A stretch of 64,000 nucleotides of DNA, from positions 186,001-250,000 of the forward strand of contig CP021372.1 of the NCBI GenBank assembly GCA_002600635.1, written 5' to 3'. The DNA is from Rhizobium sp. ACO-34A (GTDB lineage: Bacteria > Pseudomonadota > Alphaproteobacteria > Rhizobiales > Rhizobiaceae). Below, piece by piece: positions 17,900 to 26,596 of this stretch; positions within the stretch are counted from its first letter, which is position 1; the number at the start of each line of letters is the position of its first letter. The position numbers and the translations under genes are program-made. The notes under the pieces were generated by a model. That model worked only from the letters and a program-made list of their open reading frames with translations. It was not told where the DNA came from and did no database searches.

Positions 17900-18856
17900 G
17901 TGAAACTGTTCCGCAATCTTGTCATCGCCGCATCGCTGCTGGCCGCGCCGGCCTTCGCCGCCGACCAGCCGTCGAGCGTTCGCATCACCTATGTCGCTTC
18001 GCCCTTCAACGTCCCGTCCATCGTGATGCGCGAGAAGGGATATCTGGACGAGGCTTTCGCAGCCAAGGGCATCAAGGTCGAGAGCCCGGAGATCACCTCC
18101 GGTGCACAGCAGACCCAGGCCATTGCCGCCGGTGAAATCGATATCGCCAGCGTTCTTGGCGGCACCTCCGCCATTCTCGCCAAGGCGAACGGCGTCGACC
18201 TGAAGATCATTGCCGCCTATGCCCGTTCACCCAAGGCCTACTTCCTGATGACGCGCGCCGACGGCCCCGCAGCACTTGCCGACCTCAAGGGCAAGAAGAT
18301 CGCCGGTCCGAAGGGCACGGTGCTGAACCAGCTTCTGGTGGCAGCGCTTGCCAGCCAGGGACTGACGCTGAAGGATGTCGAATATATCAACATGGACCTG
18401 CCGACGGCTCGTGCCGCGCTCCTCAGCGGCCAGGTGGATGTCGCGACGCTTGCAGGCGCCAATGCCGTTGCCGTCGAAAAGGCCGGCGGCAAGCCGCTGA
18501 CGAGCGGTGAAGGCTTCATCAAGCCGACCACCGTCATTGCTGCCCGCACGGCTTTCCTGAACGAGCATCCCGATCTGGTGCAGGCCTATTTCGACGCCCA
18601 CCACAAGGCGCTCGCCTTCATGAAGGAAAACCCGGAAGAAGCGCTCGCCATCGCCGCCAAGGAGCAGAAGATCTCGGTTGAGGATGCCCGCGCGCAGATG
18701 CCGCTCTACGATTTCACGCCGGTGATGACCGAAGACGATATCGCCAACCTCACCGCCGACCAGGATTTCATGATCGGGGCCGAGATGCTGCAGAAGGACA
18801 AGGCTATCGACATCAAGGCCGATCTCGTGGCTCCCTCCGCATTCGAAGTGAAGTAA
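17900..18856 (+). CDS. ABC transporter substrate-binding protein (sulfonate/nitrate type)
   Basis: Periplasmic binding protein, 318 aa, of the SsuA/NMT1-like family. It has a signal peptide (about 1-20, LVIAASLLAAPAFAA), then the two-lobe fold: IRITYVASPFNVPS-like start, AAGEIDIASVLGGTSAILAK (about 75-95), and LKGKKIAGPKGTVLNQLLV (about 130-150). The start is GTG at 17900 behind a strong GAGGAG (17889-17894). Last gene of the transporter set; the oxidoreductase gene downstream is separated from it by a good terminator. Confidence 0.9.
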   Translation: MKLFRNLVIAASLLAAPAFAADQPSSVRITYVASPFNVPSIVMREKGYLDEAFAAKGIKVESPEITSGAQQTQAIAAGEIDIASVLGGTSAILAKANGVDLKIIAAYARSPKAYFLMTRADGPAALADLKGKKIAGPKGTVLNQLLVAALASQGLTLKDVEYINMDLPTARAALLSGQVDVATLAGANAVAVEKAGGKPLTSGEGFIKPTTVIAARTAFLNEHPDLVQAYFDAHHKALAFMKENPEEALAIAAKEQKISVEDARAQMPLYDFTPVMTEDDIANLTADQDFMIGAEMLQKDKAIDIKADLVAPSAFEVK

Positions 18857-18863
18857 TCAATCG

Positions 18864-18885
18864 GGCCGGGGTTCTGACCCCGGCC
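18864..18885 (+). terminator. Rho-independent terminator after the binding-protein gene
   Basis: 9-bp stem ggccggggt / accccggcc with a tctg tetraloop, followed by the T-rich tctttccctttt. It lies 8 bp after the stop codon. Partial termination here would leave some read-through to the oxidoreductase at 18916. Confidence 0.8.
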
Positions 18886-18915
18886 TCTTTCCCTTTTGAA
18901 GACCGGTAAACACCG

Positions 18916-19917
18916 ATGAAGCTTTCGATCCTCGATCCCGTCCAGATCCCGAAGGGCCAGACCTCCTCGGGCGCGTTGCAGAGTTCCATAGCGCTGGCGC
19001 AGGCCGCCGAAAGGCTTGGCTTCGAGCGCTATTGGGTGGTGGAGCACCACGGTATCCGGTTCGAGGCCAACCCGGCGCCGGAAGTCTTCGTTGCAGCTCT
19101 CGCCGGCGCGACGAAAACCATCCGTATCGGCGCGGGCGGCGTGCTGCTCAATCATTACAGCCCCTATAAGGCGGCGGAAGCGATGCGCACCCTGAATGCG
19201 CTTTTCCCCGGTCGCATCGATGTCGGGATCGGTCGCGCTACCGCCGGCGTCAAGGCGGATACGGCGCTGAAGCGTATTCGTTCCGTTGAAACGCCTGACG
19301 ATCATGAGGAACAGGTCGGCGAATTCGTTGGCTGGCTCGGCAACGACCTGCCCGAAAGCTCGCCGTTCCATGGTCTCTCGATCATGGCGGACGAGCCCGC
19401 CGGACCCCTGCCATGGATACTTGCCGCGACAGAAGGAAGCGCGGTCCGCGCCGCCCGGCATGGGCTCGCTCTTGCCTGCAGCGCCTTTCACGTTCCGGCC
19501 AATGCCCCGGGGGCGATTGCCGCCTATCGCGAGCATTTCAAGCCTTCGTCGTGGAAGGCCGGCATTGCCGAACCGCAGGTTCTCATCGCCTTGCGCGTGA
19601 TCATCGGCGAAACCCAGGCGGAGGCAGAGCGCCTGGCCATGCCCGTGCGCGCCGTCTTCAAGCTCCGCCGCGAGGAAGGCGTCTTTCTCGACACGCTGCC
19701 GAGCCCGGAAGAGGCGGAGGTCATTCTCGGACGGCATCTTCCGGCGGAGGAAACGGACTGGCCCGACTACGTAATCGGTACGCCCGAACGCGTGCGGCGG
19801 GTCATTACCCGGATGGCCGCCGAAACAGGCGTCGATGAGTTCATGGTGCAGGAATTTCTCGATCAGCCAGAATTGCGACTGAGGAATTATGAGCTTCTGG
19901 CGCGAGCGTTTGCCTAG
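18916..19917 (+). CDS. Luciferase-like flavin-dependent oxidoreductase, MsnO8 type
   Basis: LLM-class (bacterial luciferase fold) oxidoreductase of 333 aa using reduced flavin. Landmarks are LSILDPVQIPKG at the N-terminus, RYWVVEHH (about 37-44) and IRIGAGGVLLNHYSPYKAAE (about 70-95), all typical of the MsnO8-like branch, then LNALFPGRIDVGIGRATAG. Next to a sulfonate-type importer, the plausible job is oxidative desulfonation of an organosulfur compound, parallel to SsuD, though MsnO8-type enzymes have other proposed substrates. No flavin reductase gene (ssuE-like) is adjacent. Confidence 0.87.
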   Translation: MKLSILDPVQIPKGQTSSGALQSSIALAQAAERLGFERYWVVEHHGIRFEANPAPEVFVAALAGATKTIRIGAGGVLLNHYSPYKAAEAMRTLNALFPGRIDVGIGRATAGVKADTALKRIRSVETPDDHEEQVGEFVGWLGNDLPESSPFHGLSIMADEPAGPLPWILAATEGSAVRAARHGLALACSAFHVPANAPGAIAAYREHFKPSSWKAGIAEPQVLIALRVIIGETQAEAERLAMPVRAVFKLRREEGVFLDTLPSPEEAEVILGRHLPAEETDWPDYVIGTPERVRRVITRMAAETGVDEFMVQEFLDQPELRLRNYELLARAFA

Positions 19918-19975
19918 CCGGGTTTACCGGGCTGTCCGCCAAACAACGACACCGGAGCGCAAAACGGAAACGAAG

Positions 19976-20869
19976 TCAGAGCGTTTCTTCTTCATGCATC
20001 TCCCGAATGAGGTCTTTGATCAACTCGATATAAGGTGAACTGTCGCCAACCCGGTGGTTGAGGATAACCGGGGATGTGGCATCCTCTCCCTCCAGAAGCC
20101 GGTAGTGAACGTCCGAGCGCATCTGGCGAGCCGAGGCGGGGATGATGCATATGCCCGTCTCGGCCGCGACCAGCCCGAGAGCCGTCTGGATTTCCCGCAC
20201 TTCCTGAACCCCGGTCGGACGAACGTCATGGCCATGCAGCAGGCCAAGCACATGATCGGCATAGCTTGGTCGCGGCTCTTTCGGGTAGACGATGACCCTT
20301 TGTCCGGCCAGTCCGGAGACGGGCAGGGGAGCGTCCGATTCGGCAAGTATGGAGTTTCTGGGCGTGGCCACGACCAGGCGCTCCTCGCGCAGAACGATGC
20401 CGGTAACGCTGGGGTCACTGTGCCGCAATCGCCCGAAGCCGATATCTATGCGCCCTTCCTTCAATGCCGGGATCTGTTGAATCGAGACCAGCTCCAATAG
20501 CTGGATATCCAGTTCCGGCGCGCGCTGGCGCAGTTTGCGGACGAGTGAAGGCAGCCCGCCGTAAAGCGTCGAGGCGACGAAGCCGATTGACAGCACGCTG
20601 TTCTGGTTCAGCCCGACGCGCCGCGTCGCGTCGCGCATTTGCTCCACCCGGCCGAGCACTTGCAACGCCTGTTCGTAAAGCAGGCGTCCGGCATCGGTCA
20701 GTTTCACCGGCCGGCTCTTGCGGATGATGAGAGGCACGCCCAGTTCCTCTTCGAGCAACTGGATCTGTCGGCTGAGCGGTGGTTGGGCAATATTCAGTAT
20801 CTGCGCTGCACGGGTGAAATTTCGTTCCCGCGCCACGGCCACGAAATAGCGAAGCTGCCGAAGATCCAT
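19976..20869 (-). CDS. LysR-family regulator of the catechol operon (CatR/BenM type)
   Basis: 297-aa LysR regulator with N-terminal winged helix-turn-helix (MDLRQLRYFVAVARERNFTR, then AAQILNIAQPPLSRQIQLLE) and a C-terminal effector domain from about 90. The text and length match CatR/CatM/BenM regulators, which respond to cis,cis-muconate. It is divergent from catB, the standard arrangement. I chose ATG 20869 because the HTH begins there; the frame is open to 21055 but the extra 62 residues overlap the promoter and the beginning of catB. Confidence 0.9.
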   Translation of the reverse strand: MDLRQLRYFVAVARERNFTRAAQILNIAQPPLSRQIQLLEEELGVPLIIRKSRPVKLTDAGRLLYEQALQVLGRVEQMRDATRRVGLNQNSVLSIGFVASTLYGGLPSLVRKLRQRAPELDIQLLELVSIQQIPALKEGRIDIGFGRLRHSDPSVTGIVLREERLVVATPRNSILAESDAPLPVSGLAGQRVIVYPKEPRPSYADHVLGLLHGHDVRPTGVQEVREIQTALGLVAAETGICIIPASARQMRSDVHYRLLEGEDATSPVILNHRVGDSSPYIELIKDLIREMHEEETL

Positions 20870-20962
20870 CCGGTTCCCTCTATCCTGCGGACGGATAGTT
20901 CCCTCGTTCAGGATATGTTGCGATGCGAAAACACTATATTTTCGCTGATTATTTTCAACATT

Positions 20963-20977
20963 ATATCCAAAAGGTAT
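20963..20977. promoter_or_regulatory. LysR-type operator between lysR and catB
   Basis: ATATCCAAAAGGTAT reads ATAT-N7-GTAT, one base from the BenM/CatM consensus ATAC-N7-GTAT, and contains the T-N11-A core of LysR boxes. It lies in the AT-rich divergent promoter, 94 bp from the lysR start and 57 bp from the catB start chosen here. Confidence 0.6.
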
Positions 20978-21033
20978 CATTTCCAACGCAAATGATGTTG
21001 GACGCCAATCCGTACCCGTCGCAAGTTGCGGCG

Positions 21034-22215
21034 ATGAACAAGACCCTTGCATCACTTGCGCCGACCGCGACCGCCGCTCCCGTTGTCGAACGGATCGAGA
21101 CCGTGCTGGTTGACCTGCCGACCATCCGCCCGCACAAGCTTTCCGTGGCCACGATGAACGGGCAGACGCTGATGCTGGTGAAGGTCCATTGCAGTGATGG
21201 CGTCACCGGTATCGGTGAAGGCACGACCATCGGCGGGCTCGCCTATGGTGGCGAAAGCCCCGAAAGCATGAAGCTTGCCATCGACACCTATTTCGCGCCG
21301 GTGATGATCGGGCAGAACGCGACCCGCATACAAGCGATGATGGCGCGCATCGGCAAGATGGTGAAGGAGAACCGCTTCGCCAAGAGCGCCATCGAGACCG
21401 CGCTTCTCGATGCTTATGGCAAGCGTCTCGGCCTACCGGTCAGCGAACTCCTGGGTGGGCGTCGTCGTGATCGCCTGCCGGTTGCCTGGACACTTGCCTC
21501 CGGCGACACGGCCAAGGATATCGCCGAGGCTGAAAAGATGCTCGACCTGCGCCGGCATCGCATCTTCAAGCTGAAGATCGGCGCGAGGGATATCACGGAA
21601 GACATCGACCATGTTGCCGCGATCAAGCAGGCGCTGGGTGAGCGCGGCGCGGTCCGCGTCGACGTCAATATGGCCTGGAGCGAGACGGAGGCTGCCTGGG
21701 GCATGGCGGCGCTCGCCGATGCGGGGTGCGAACTGGTGGAGCAGCCTGTTGCCTCAGCTTCGGCGCTCGCACGCCTGATGCGCCGTTTTCCGATTGCGCT
21801 CATGGCCGATGAATCGCTGACCGGACCGGAATCCGCCTTCGAGATCGCGAAGAACAGCGGTGCGGATGTCTTCGCCATCAAGATCGAGCAGTCCGGAGGT
21901 CTCTACAATGCGCAGCGGGTTGCCGCGATCGGCGATGCGGCCGGTATCGACCTTTATGGTGGAACGATGCTGGAAGGCGCGGTCGGCACGATTGCCTCGG
22001 CGCATGTCTTTTCGACGTTCGCCAATCTGAAATGGGGCACGGAGCTTTTCGGGCCGTTGCTCCTGACCGAAGAGATCCTGCGTGAACCTCTCGATTACAG
22101 CGATTTCGAGCTGACCATTCCGGAAAAGCCCGGCCTCGGGATCGAGCTGGACGAGGACCGTGTCTCGTTCTTTGCCCGCAACGGGCTGCGCAAGACCATC
22201 AATATCGCTGAGTGA
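21034..22215 (+). CDS. catB: Muconate cycloisomerase CatB
   Basis: Converts cis,cis-muconate to muconolactone in the ortho-cleavage branch of the beta-ketoadipate pathway. Enolase-superfamily protein: N-terminal cap (VERIETVLVDLPTIRPHKLS), family signature GIGEGTTIGGLAYGGESPE, catalytic KLKIGA (Lys in the KxK motif, about 185), metal ligands in RVDVNMAW, VEQPV and MADESL, and the C-terminal GTMLEGAVGT. Start is uncertain. ATG 21034 gives 393 aa, nearer the usual 370-375; ATG 20992 gives 407 aa but would lie only 15 bp after the operator. First gene of catB-catC-catA. Confidence 0.93.
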   Translation: MNKTLASLAPTATAAPVVERIETVLVDLPTIRPHKLSVATMNGQTLMLVKVHCSDGVTGIGEGTTIGGLAYGGESPESMKLAIDTYFAPVMIGQNATRIQAMMARIGKMVKENRFAKSAIETALLDAYGKRLGLPVSELLGGRRRDRLPVAWTLASGDTAKDIAEAEKMLDLRRHRIFKLKIGARDITEDIDHVAAIKQALGERGAVRVDVNMAWSETEAAWGMAALADAGCELVEQPVASASALARLMRRFPIALMADESLTGPESAFEIAKNSGADVFAIKIEQSGGLYNAQRVAAIGDAAGIDLYGGTMLEGAVGTIASAHVFSTFANLKWGTELFGPLLLTEEILREPLDYSDFELTIPEKPGLGIELDEDRVSFFARNGLRKTINIAE

Positions 22216-22226
22216 GGACTACGACC

Positions 22227-22517
22227 ATGCTTTTCCACGTACGGATGGATGTGAACATTCCCTACGATCTGCCCCCTGCGGAAGCGACCGAGATCCTTGC
22301 CCGGGAAAAAGCCTATTCGCAGGAACTCCAGCGTAGCGGCAAGTGGCGACACATCTGGCGCATCGCCGGCGAATACGCGAACTACAGCGTGTTCGACGTG
22401 AAGGACAATGCGGAACTGCATGAGATTCTGTCCGGCCTTCCGCTGTTCAAGTTCATGCACATCGAGGTTTCGCCGCTGTTGCGGCACCCGTCCTCGATCC
22501 GCGACGATGACACCTGA
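22227..22517 (+). CDS. catC: Muconolactone delta-isomerase CatC
   Basis: Small cytoplasmic isomerase, 96 aa (family size), converting muconolactone to beta-ketoadipate enol-lactone. Characteristic text: MLFHVRMDVNIPYDLP at the start, REKAYSQELQRSGKWRHIWR in the middle and LPLFKFMHIEVSPLLRHPSS near the end. I chose ATG 22227, with GAGG about 12 nt upstream, over GTG 22212, which overlaps the catB stop. It sits 11 bp after catB and 75 bp before catA. Confidence 0.95.
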   Translation: MLFHVRMDVNIPYDLPPAEATEILAREKAYSQELQRSGKWRHIWRIAGEYANYSVFDVKDNAELHEILSGLPLFKFMHIEVSPLLRHPSSIRDDDT

Positions 22518-22592
22518 CGTCATCGTTGGCGATGACCCCGAGAGGACGGGACCTGCATCTTTTTCCAAGGTAATCCAAGAGGAGGAATTAAC

Positions 22593-23531
22593 ATGAGCGT
22601 TACGATTTTCGACAGGCCGGACATCCAGGCATTTCTGAAGGTCCTGAGCGGTCTCGACAATGACGGCGGCAATCCGCGCATGAAGGAGATCATTCACCGG
22701 ATCATGTCGGACCTGTTCAAGGCCATCGATGACCTGAACGTCACCCCAGATGAATACTGGACCGGGATCGCCTGGCTCAACGAACTCGGTGCTGCCGGAC
22801 AGGCCGGCCTGATCTCACCGGGTCTCGGCCTTGACCACTTCCTCGATGAACGTCTCGATGCAATCGACGCATCGCTCGGTATCGACAACCCCACCCCGCG
22901 CACCATCGAAGGCCCGCTTTACGTGGCCGGTGCCCCGGTTTCTCAAGGGTTTGCCCGTCTCGATGATGGCTCGGACGAAAACGGCCATACGCTGATCATG
23001 CATGGCACGGTTTATGGCTCTGACGGCAAGCCGTTGCCGGGTGCAAAGGTCGAAGTCTGGCACTGCGACACGCGCGGTTTCTATTCCCACTTCGATCCGA
23101 CCGGCAAGCAGGCCCCGTTCAACATGCGCCGCACGATCATTGCGGACGACAAGGGCTGTTACAAGTTCCAGAGCATCCTGCCGAGCGGTTACGGTGTGCC
23201 CCCGGGAAGCCCGACCGAAAAGCTGCTTTCGGCCCTCGGTCGCCATGGCCAGCGTCCCGCGCATATCCACTTCTTCATCAGCGCCGATGGTCACCGCAAG
23301 CTGACGACCCAGATCAACATCGAAGGCGATCCGCTGATCAACGACGACTTCGCCTATGCAACCCGCGATGGTCTGGTTCCCTCGGTCATCGAGCGGACCG
23401 ACGAGACGAGCATCCACGCCAATGGCCTGAATGGTCCATTCGCCGAAATCGTGTTCGACGTTCACCTCACCGCTCTGATCGACGGTGTGGACAACCAGGT
23501 CAACGAACAGCGCAAGCGCGCTGCGGCCTGA
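22593..23531 (+). CDS. catA: Catechol 1,2-dioxygenase CatA
   Basis: Non-haem Fe(III) intradiol dioxygenase cleaving catechol to cis,cis-muconate, 312 aa. The N-terminal helical dimerisation region occupies about 1-100. The catalytic domain follows with iron ligands visible as Tyr in EGPLYVAG (about 110), Tyr in GFYSHFDPTG (about 165), and the two His of RPAHIHFF (about 225). The substrate and dimer segments match catechol dioxygenases, not protocatechuate 3,4-dioxygenase. It has a near-perfect ribosome-binding site (gaggaatt, 7 nt before ATG 22593). No benzoate or anthranilate dioxygenase genes are in the window, so the source of catechol is encoded elsewhere. Confidence 0.95.
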   Translation: MSVTIFDRPDIQAFLKVLSGLDNDGGNPRMKEIIHRIMSDLFKAIDDLNVTPDEYWTGIAWLNELGAAGQAGLISPGLGLDHFLDERLDAIDASLGIDNPTPRTIEGPLYVAGAPVSQGFARLDDGSDENGHTLIMHGTVYGSDGKPLPGAKVEVWHCDTRGFYSHFDPTGKQAPFNMRRTIIADDKGCYKFQSILPSGYGVPPGSPTEKLLSALGRHGQRPAHIHFFISADGHRKLTTQINIEGDPLINDDFAYATRDGLVPSVIERTDETSIHANGLNGPFAEIVFDVHLTALIDGVDNQVNEQRKRAAA

Positions 23532-23591
23532 TTGATCGGCGCGGCGGCGGCCTCGACCGGGGTTGCCGCCGAAACCGAGGATCTGAACCGG

Positions 23592-23625
23592 GAACGCTTT
23601 GTGATGTTTTGTCTGCAAAGCGTTC
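23592..23625. terminator. Stem-loop terminator between convergent genes
   Basis: Perfect 10-bp stem gaacgctttg / caaagcgttc with a 14-nt loop, between catA (ends 23531) and the minus-strand gene ending at 23641. It has only a mixed T-rich tail (tctgtgttctc). Confidence 0.55.
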
Positions 23626-23640
23626 TCTGTGTTCTCAGAG

Positions 23641-24735
23641 CTAGAATGGCGCTTCGGCTATCTCGCCGGTTTCTGCGGCTCCAATCCTGAGGCATTCCTT
23701 CAGACGCTCGCGGCCGCTATCGGTCATCATTTCCGCGCCTGCCCGAATAGCATCCTGCCAGGCCGGGCCACGCTCCCAAGCCTCGACATAAGCGAGTGTA
23801 AGATCGCTTGCCCTTCTCGTTTGCAGAAGGGCCTCGAACAGCAGTTCGGCCTGACGGATATCCTTGTCCCGCTTGATGGCGCTCTGGCCATCGTTATGTC
23901 TGCGGCTGGCAACAATGAGCTTGTGGACGGCATATCGTTCAGGAGCGGGAACTATTACGGGAACGCCGCTCTTGTGGAGCAGGATCGTTCTCACCGGATC
24001 GCGGATCAGGAAATCGAGAAAACGAAGCGGATCCGCGCTGGCTCCACCAAGTGCGGGCATTCTTGCGGGCTGGTCGGTATAATCATCCGAGCCCCTGTTC
24101 GAGGTCAGAAACTCGACCCGGTATCCTGCGGCCGTTTGAAATGCCGAAGCTGCCGCCGCTCCGGATCGATGGGGAACCGGTCGGAACGAGGGATCGACGG
24201 TTTGGAGCAATTCCACAATGGGTGGCAGACTGTCGTTGACCTCCGAGGAGATGGCGTAGTCCTGAGCAATATCGGCATCGCCGGTCAGAATGGCCGCCAT
24301 GGGCAGGCGCACCCCGAGAATGCCGCTATAGGTCTGGAATGCCACTGTGCCGATCAGCATGCCCCGAAGCCGGAAAAGGCCGGCAGCGGCCAGCGTTTCG
24401 ACCACGTCGCCCGACATGCGGTCGGGTGATATCATTCCGCCTTCTCGGGTCAGGGACGATACCATTCGGCGCCTCGCGCGCAGGTCGTCCTTCTGCTCCT
24501 TGAATGCCGCCACGCGCTCTGCGATTTCCGGATCGTCGGCAGGTCCGACATATCGCCGGGTGCGTCCGCCCGATCCGTCAGGTTGGTCGAAATACCAGTA
24601 ACGACGATTTTTCACGGTGACAGGCGTGAAACGGCCTGAAGGCGGGAAGTCGGCAGTCCATGCCGCGTCGAGTGAACGCTGCCCAAGCTCGGCGAGCATG
24701 GTCTGGTACATCAGATCGATCGTCTTCATGTGCAT
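23641..24735 (-). CDS. Nucleotidyltransferase-fold protein of the GSU2403 type
   Basis: 364-aa cytoplasmic protein. About residues 30-65 hold a motif with RRYWYFDQPDGSGGRTRRYVG, split as RYWYFDQPD and RTRRYVGP, typical of this uncharacterised family. About 120-160 hold the nucleotidyltransferase-like core with LRGMLIGTVAFQTYSGILG and ILTGDADIAQDYAIS (the TGDAD acidic pair would be the metal-binding site). Substrate and role are unknown; related folds include toxins of the AbiEii type and antibiotic-modifying enzymes. No small antitoxin-like partner gene is adjacent. ATG 24735 or 24729 could be the start. It stands alone, convergent with catA. Confidence 0.7.
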   Translation of the reverse strand: MHMKTIDLMYQTMLAELGQRSLDAAWTADFPPSGRFTPVTVKNRRYWYFDQPDGSGGRTRRYVGPADDPEIAERVAAFKEQKDDLRARRRMVSSLTREGGMISPDRMSGDVVETLAAAGLFRLRGMLIGTVAFQTYSGILGVRLPMAAILTGDADIAQDYAISSEVNDSLPPIVELLQTVDPSFRPVPHRSGAAAASAFQTAAGYRVEFLTSNRGSDDYTDQPARMPALGGASADPLRFLDFLIRDPVRTILLHKSGVPVIVPAPERYAVHKLIVASRRHNDGQSAIKRDKDIRQAELLFEALLQTRRASDLTLAYVEAWERGPAWQDAIRAGAEMMTDSGRERLKECLRIGAAETGEIAEAPF

Positions 24736-24943
24736 TCGCTCGAAGAGTTATACCGTTTAGCAAGAAAGGTATAACGTCTCGTCCAGCCAAGTGCAAGCCG
24801 TGCCGTCCCGCTCGATATTGCCTTGAACACGCCGCCTTTCGCAGGTAGACGGTGCCTATCGTCAATGCCAACAGGATGGTCGACAATGGATTTCAACCCG
24901 ATCGCAAAGCCGCTTCGCCTTGCCATACGGGAAAATCATATCC

Positions 24944-26530
24944 ATGTCGAAATCTATCACACTTTCCAACCTGTCCTGGTCGTCGCCTGACGGCCGTCAG
25001 CTCTTCTCCAATATCAACATCAATTTCGGCTCCGAGCGTGTCGGCCTGATCGGTCGCAACGGCGTCGGCAAAACCACGCTCGTCAGATTGATCGCCGGTG
25101 AACTTCCGCCATCAACGGGATCGGTTGCGATTTCCGGTAGGCTCAATGTGTTGCGCCAGAGCCTGCATGTCTCGCCGGATGAAACCGTTGCCGATCTGTT
25201 CGATGCGCGGGATGCCCTGAGCGTGCTGGACCGTGCACAGATGGGGACTGCAACGGTGGAGGAGCTTGCGGAGGCTGACTGGATGCTCGAGGCAAACATC
25301 GCCGAGGCTCTGGCACAGGTTAGCCTCGATATTCCGTTGAACACACCGCTTTCCACTCTCTCCGGCGGGCAGCGCACCCGGGCGGCGCTTGCTGCCCAGA
25401 TCCATGCAGCGCCGGATTTTCTGGTCCTTGACGAACCCACGAACAATCTTGACCGGGAGGGGTGGCGTGCCGTCATTGACCTTCTCGCCGGATGGCGGGG
25501 CGGTGCAATTGTCGTCAGCCATGATCGTGAACTTCTGGAGACCGTCGACGCCATTGTTGAACTGACGTCGCTTGGCATAAACCGCTACGGAGGTAACTGG
25601 AGCAGCTACCGGGAACGCAAGAGCCTGGAACTGGCTGCGGCAGAGCATGATCTGGCAGACGCCGAAAAACGGTCTGCCGAGGTCGATCGCAAAACGCAGG
25701 AAACGGCCGAGCGCAAGGCGCGTCGCGATGGTGCCGGCAAGAAAAACGCCTCGCAGGGTGGCCTGCCGAGAATTATTGCCGGTGGACGGGAGATGCGCGC
25801 GGAACAGACGAGCGGCGGCGCTTCCCTGATCGCCAATCGCCTGAAAGGCCAGGCACAGGAAGATTTGAAAACGGCGCGAGATCGCATCGAGGTGCTGCAA
25901 CCGCTGACAATTACGCTTCCTCCAACGGGCCTGCCTGCGACGAAGACTGTGCTCAGGATGCAGTCTGTCACGGCAGGCCATTCGAGTGACCGGCCGGTAC
26001 TCCGCAATTTTTCCCTTGAGATAACCGGCCCGGAGCGGATTGCCATCACTGGTCCCAATGGATCTGGCAAGACGACGCTGCTCTCGGTGATCACGGGTGC
26101 CCTGCCGCCGTCTTCCGGTGCGGTGCATGTCGGGGTGCGTTCAGCTTTTCTCGATCAGCAGGTGAGCCTGCTCGACCCCGCCCGTTCGATCCGTGACAAT
26201 TTTCTTCGCCTGAACCCTCAGGCTGGCGAGAATGCGTGCCGGGCTGCTTTGGCACGTTTCATGTTTCGCGCGGATGCTGCCTTGCAGGTTGTGGGGACGC
26301 TGTCCGGTGGCCAGATGCTGCGGGCCGGATTGGCTTGCGTTCTTGTCGGGCCGCAACCGTCACAGTTGCTGATCCTCGATGAACCCACCAACCACCTGGA
26401 CATCGATTCAATCTCGGCGGTTGAGGCGGGGCTTCGCGCGTATGACGGTGCGCTGCTGGTTGTCAGCCACGACGAAGCTTTTCTCGCGGCGATCGGCATA
26501 ACCCGACGGTTGGAGCTTGGGTCGTCCTGA
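24944..26530 (+). CDS. ABC-F family ATPase
   Basis: Cytoplasmic protein of 528 aa with two ABC ATPase domains and no membrane segment, the ABC-F pattern of ribosome-associated translation or antibiotic-resistance factors. Domain 1 (about 5-225): Walker A GRNGVGKTT, signature LSGGQRTR, Walker B LVLDEPTNNLD. A charged linker (about 226-300, ERKSLELAAAEHDLADAEKR) follows. Domain 2 (about 325-525): Walker A GPNGSGKTT, signature LSGGQMLR, Walker B LILDEPTNHLD. Start ATG 24944 gives the family-like MSKSITLSNLSW; ATG 24920 would add eight residues. The interdomain linker is short, so I do not assign it to EttA, Uup or a named resistance factor. Confidence 0.88.
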   Translation: MSKSITLSNLSWSSPDGRQLFSNININFGSERVGLIGRNGVGKTTLVRLIAGELPPSTGSVAISGRLNVLRQSLHVSPDETVADLFDARDALSVLDRAQMGTATVEELAEADWMLEANIAEALAQVSLDIPLNTPLSTLSGGQRTRAALAAQIHAAPDFLVLDEPTNNLDREGWRAVIDLLAGWRGGAIVVSHDRELLETVDAIVELTSLGINRYGGNWSSYRERKSLELAAAEHDLADAEKRSAEVDRKTQETAERKARRDGAGKKNASQGGLPRIIAGGREMRAEQTSGGASLIANRLKGQAQEDLKTARDRIEVLQPLTITLPPTGLPATKTVLRMQSVTAGHSSDRPVLRNFSLEITGPERIAITGPNGSGKTTLLSVITGALPPSSGAVHVGVRSAFLDQQVSLLDPARSIRDNFLRLNPQAGENACRAALARFMFRADAALQVVGTLSGGQMLRAGLACVLVGPQPSQLLILDEPTNHLDIDSISAVEAGLRAYDGALLVVSHDEAFLAAIGITRRLELGSS

Positions 26531-26596
26531 AGGCGAGTGGCGAAGGCCTGCATCTCGTGCCGCAGTATCTTCGATACCAGTCTCCTGACCCCGAAC

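Noticed and set aside
23641..24735. AbiEii-type toxin-antitoxin pair
   Set aside because: The protein has a nucleotidyltransferase-like core, but no adjacent antitoxin-like gene is present and the family match is to the GSU2403-type group.
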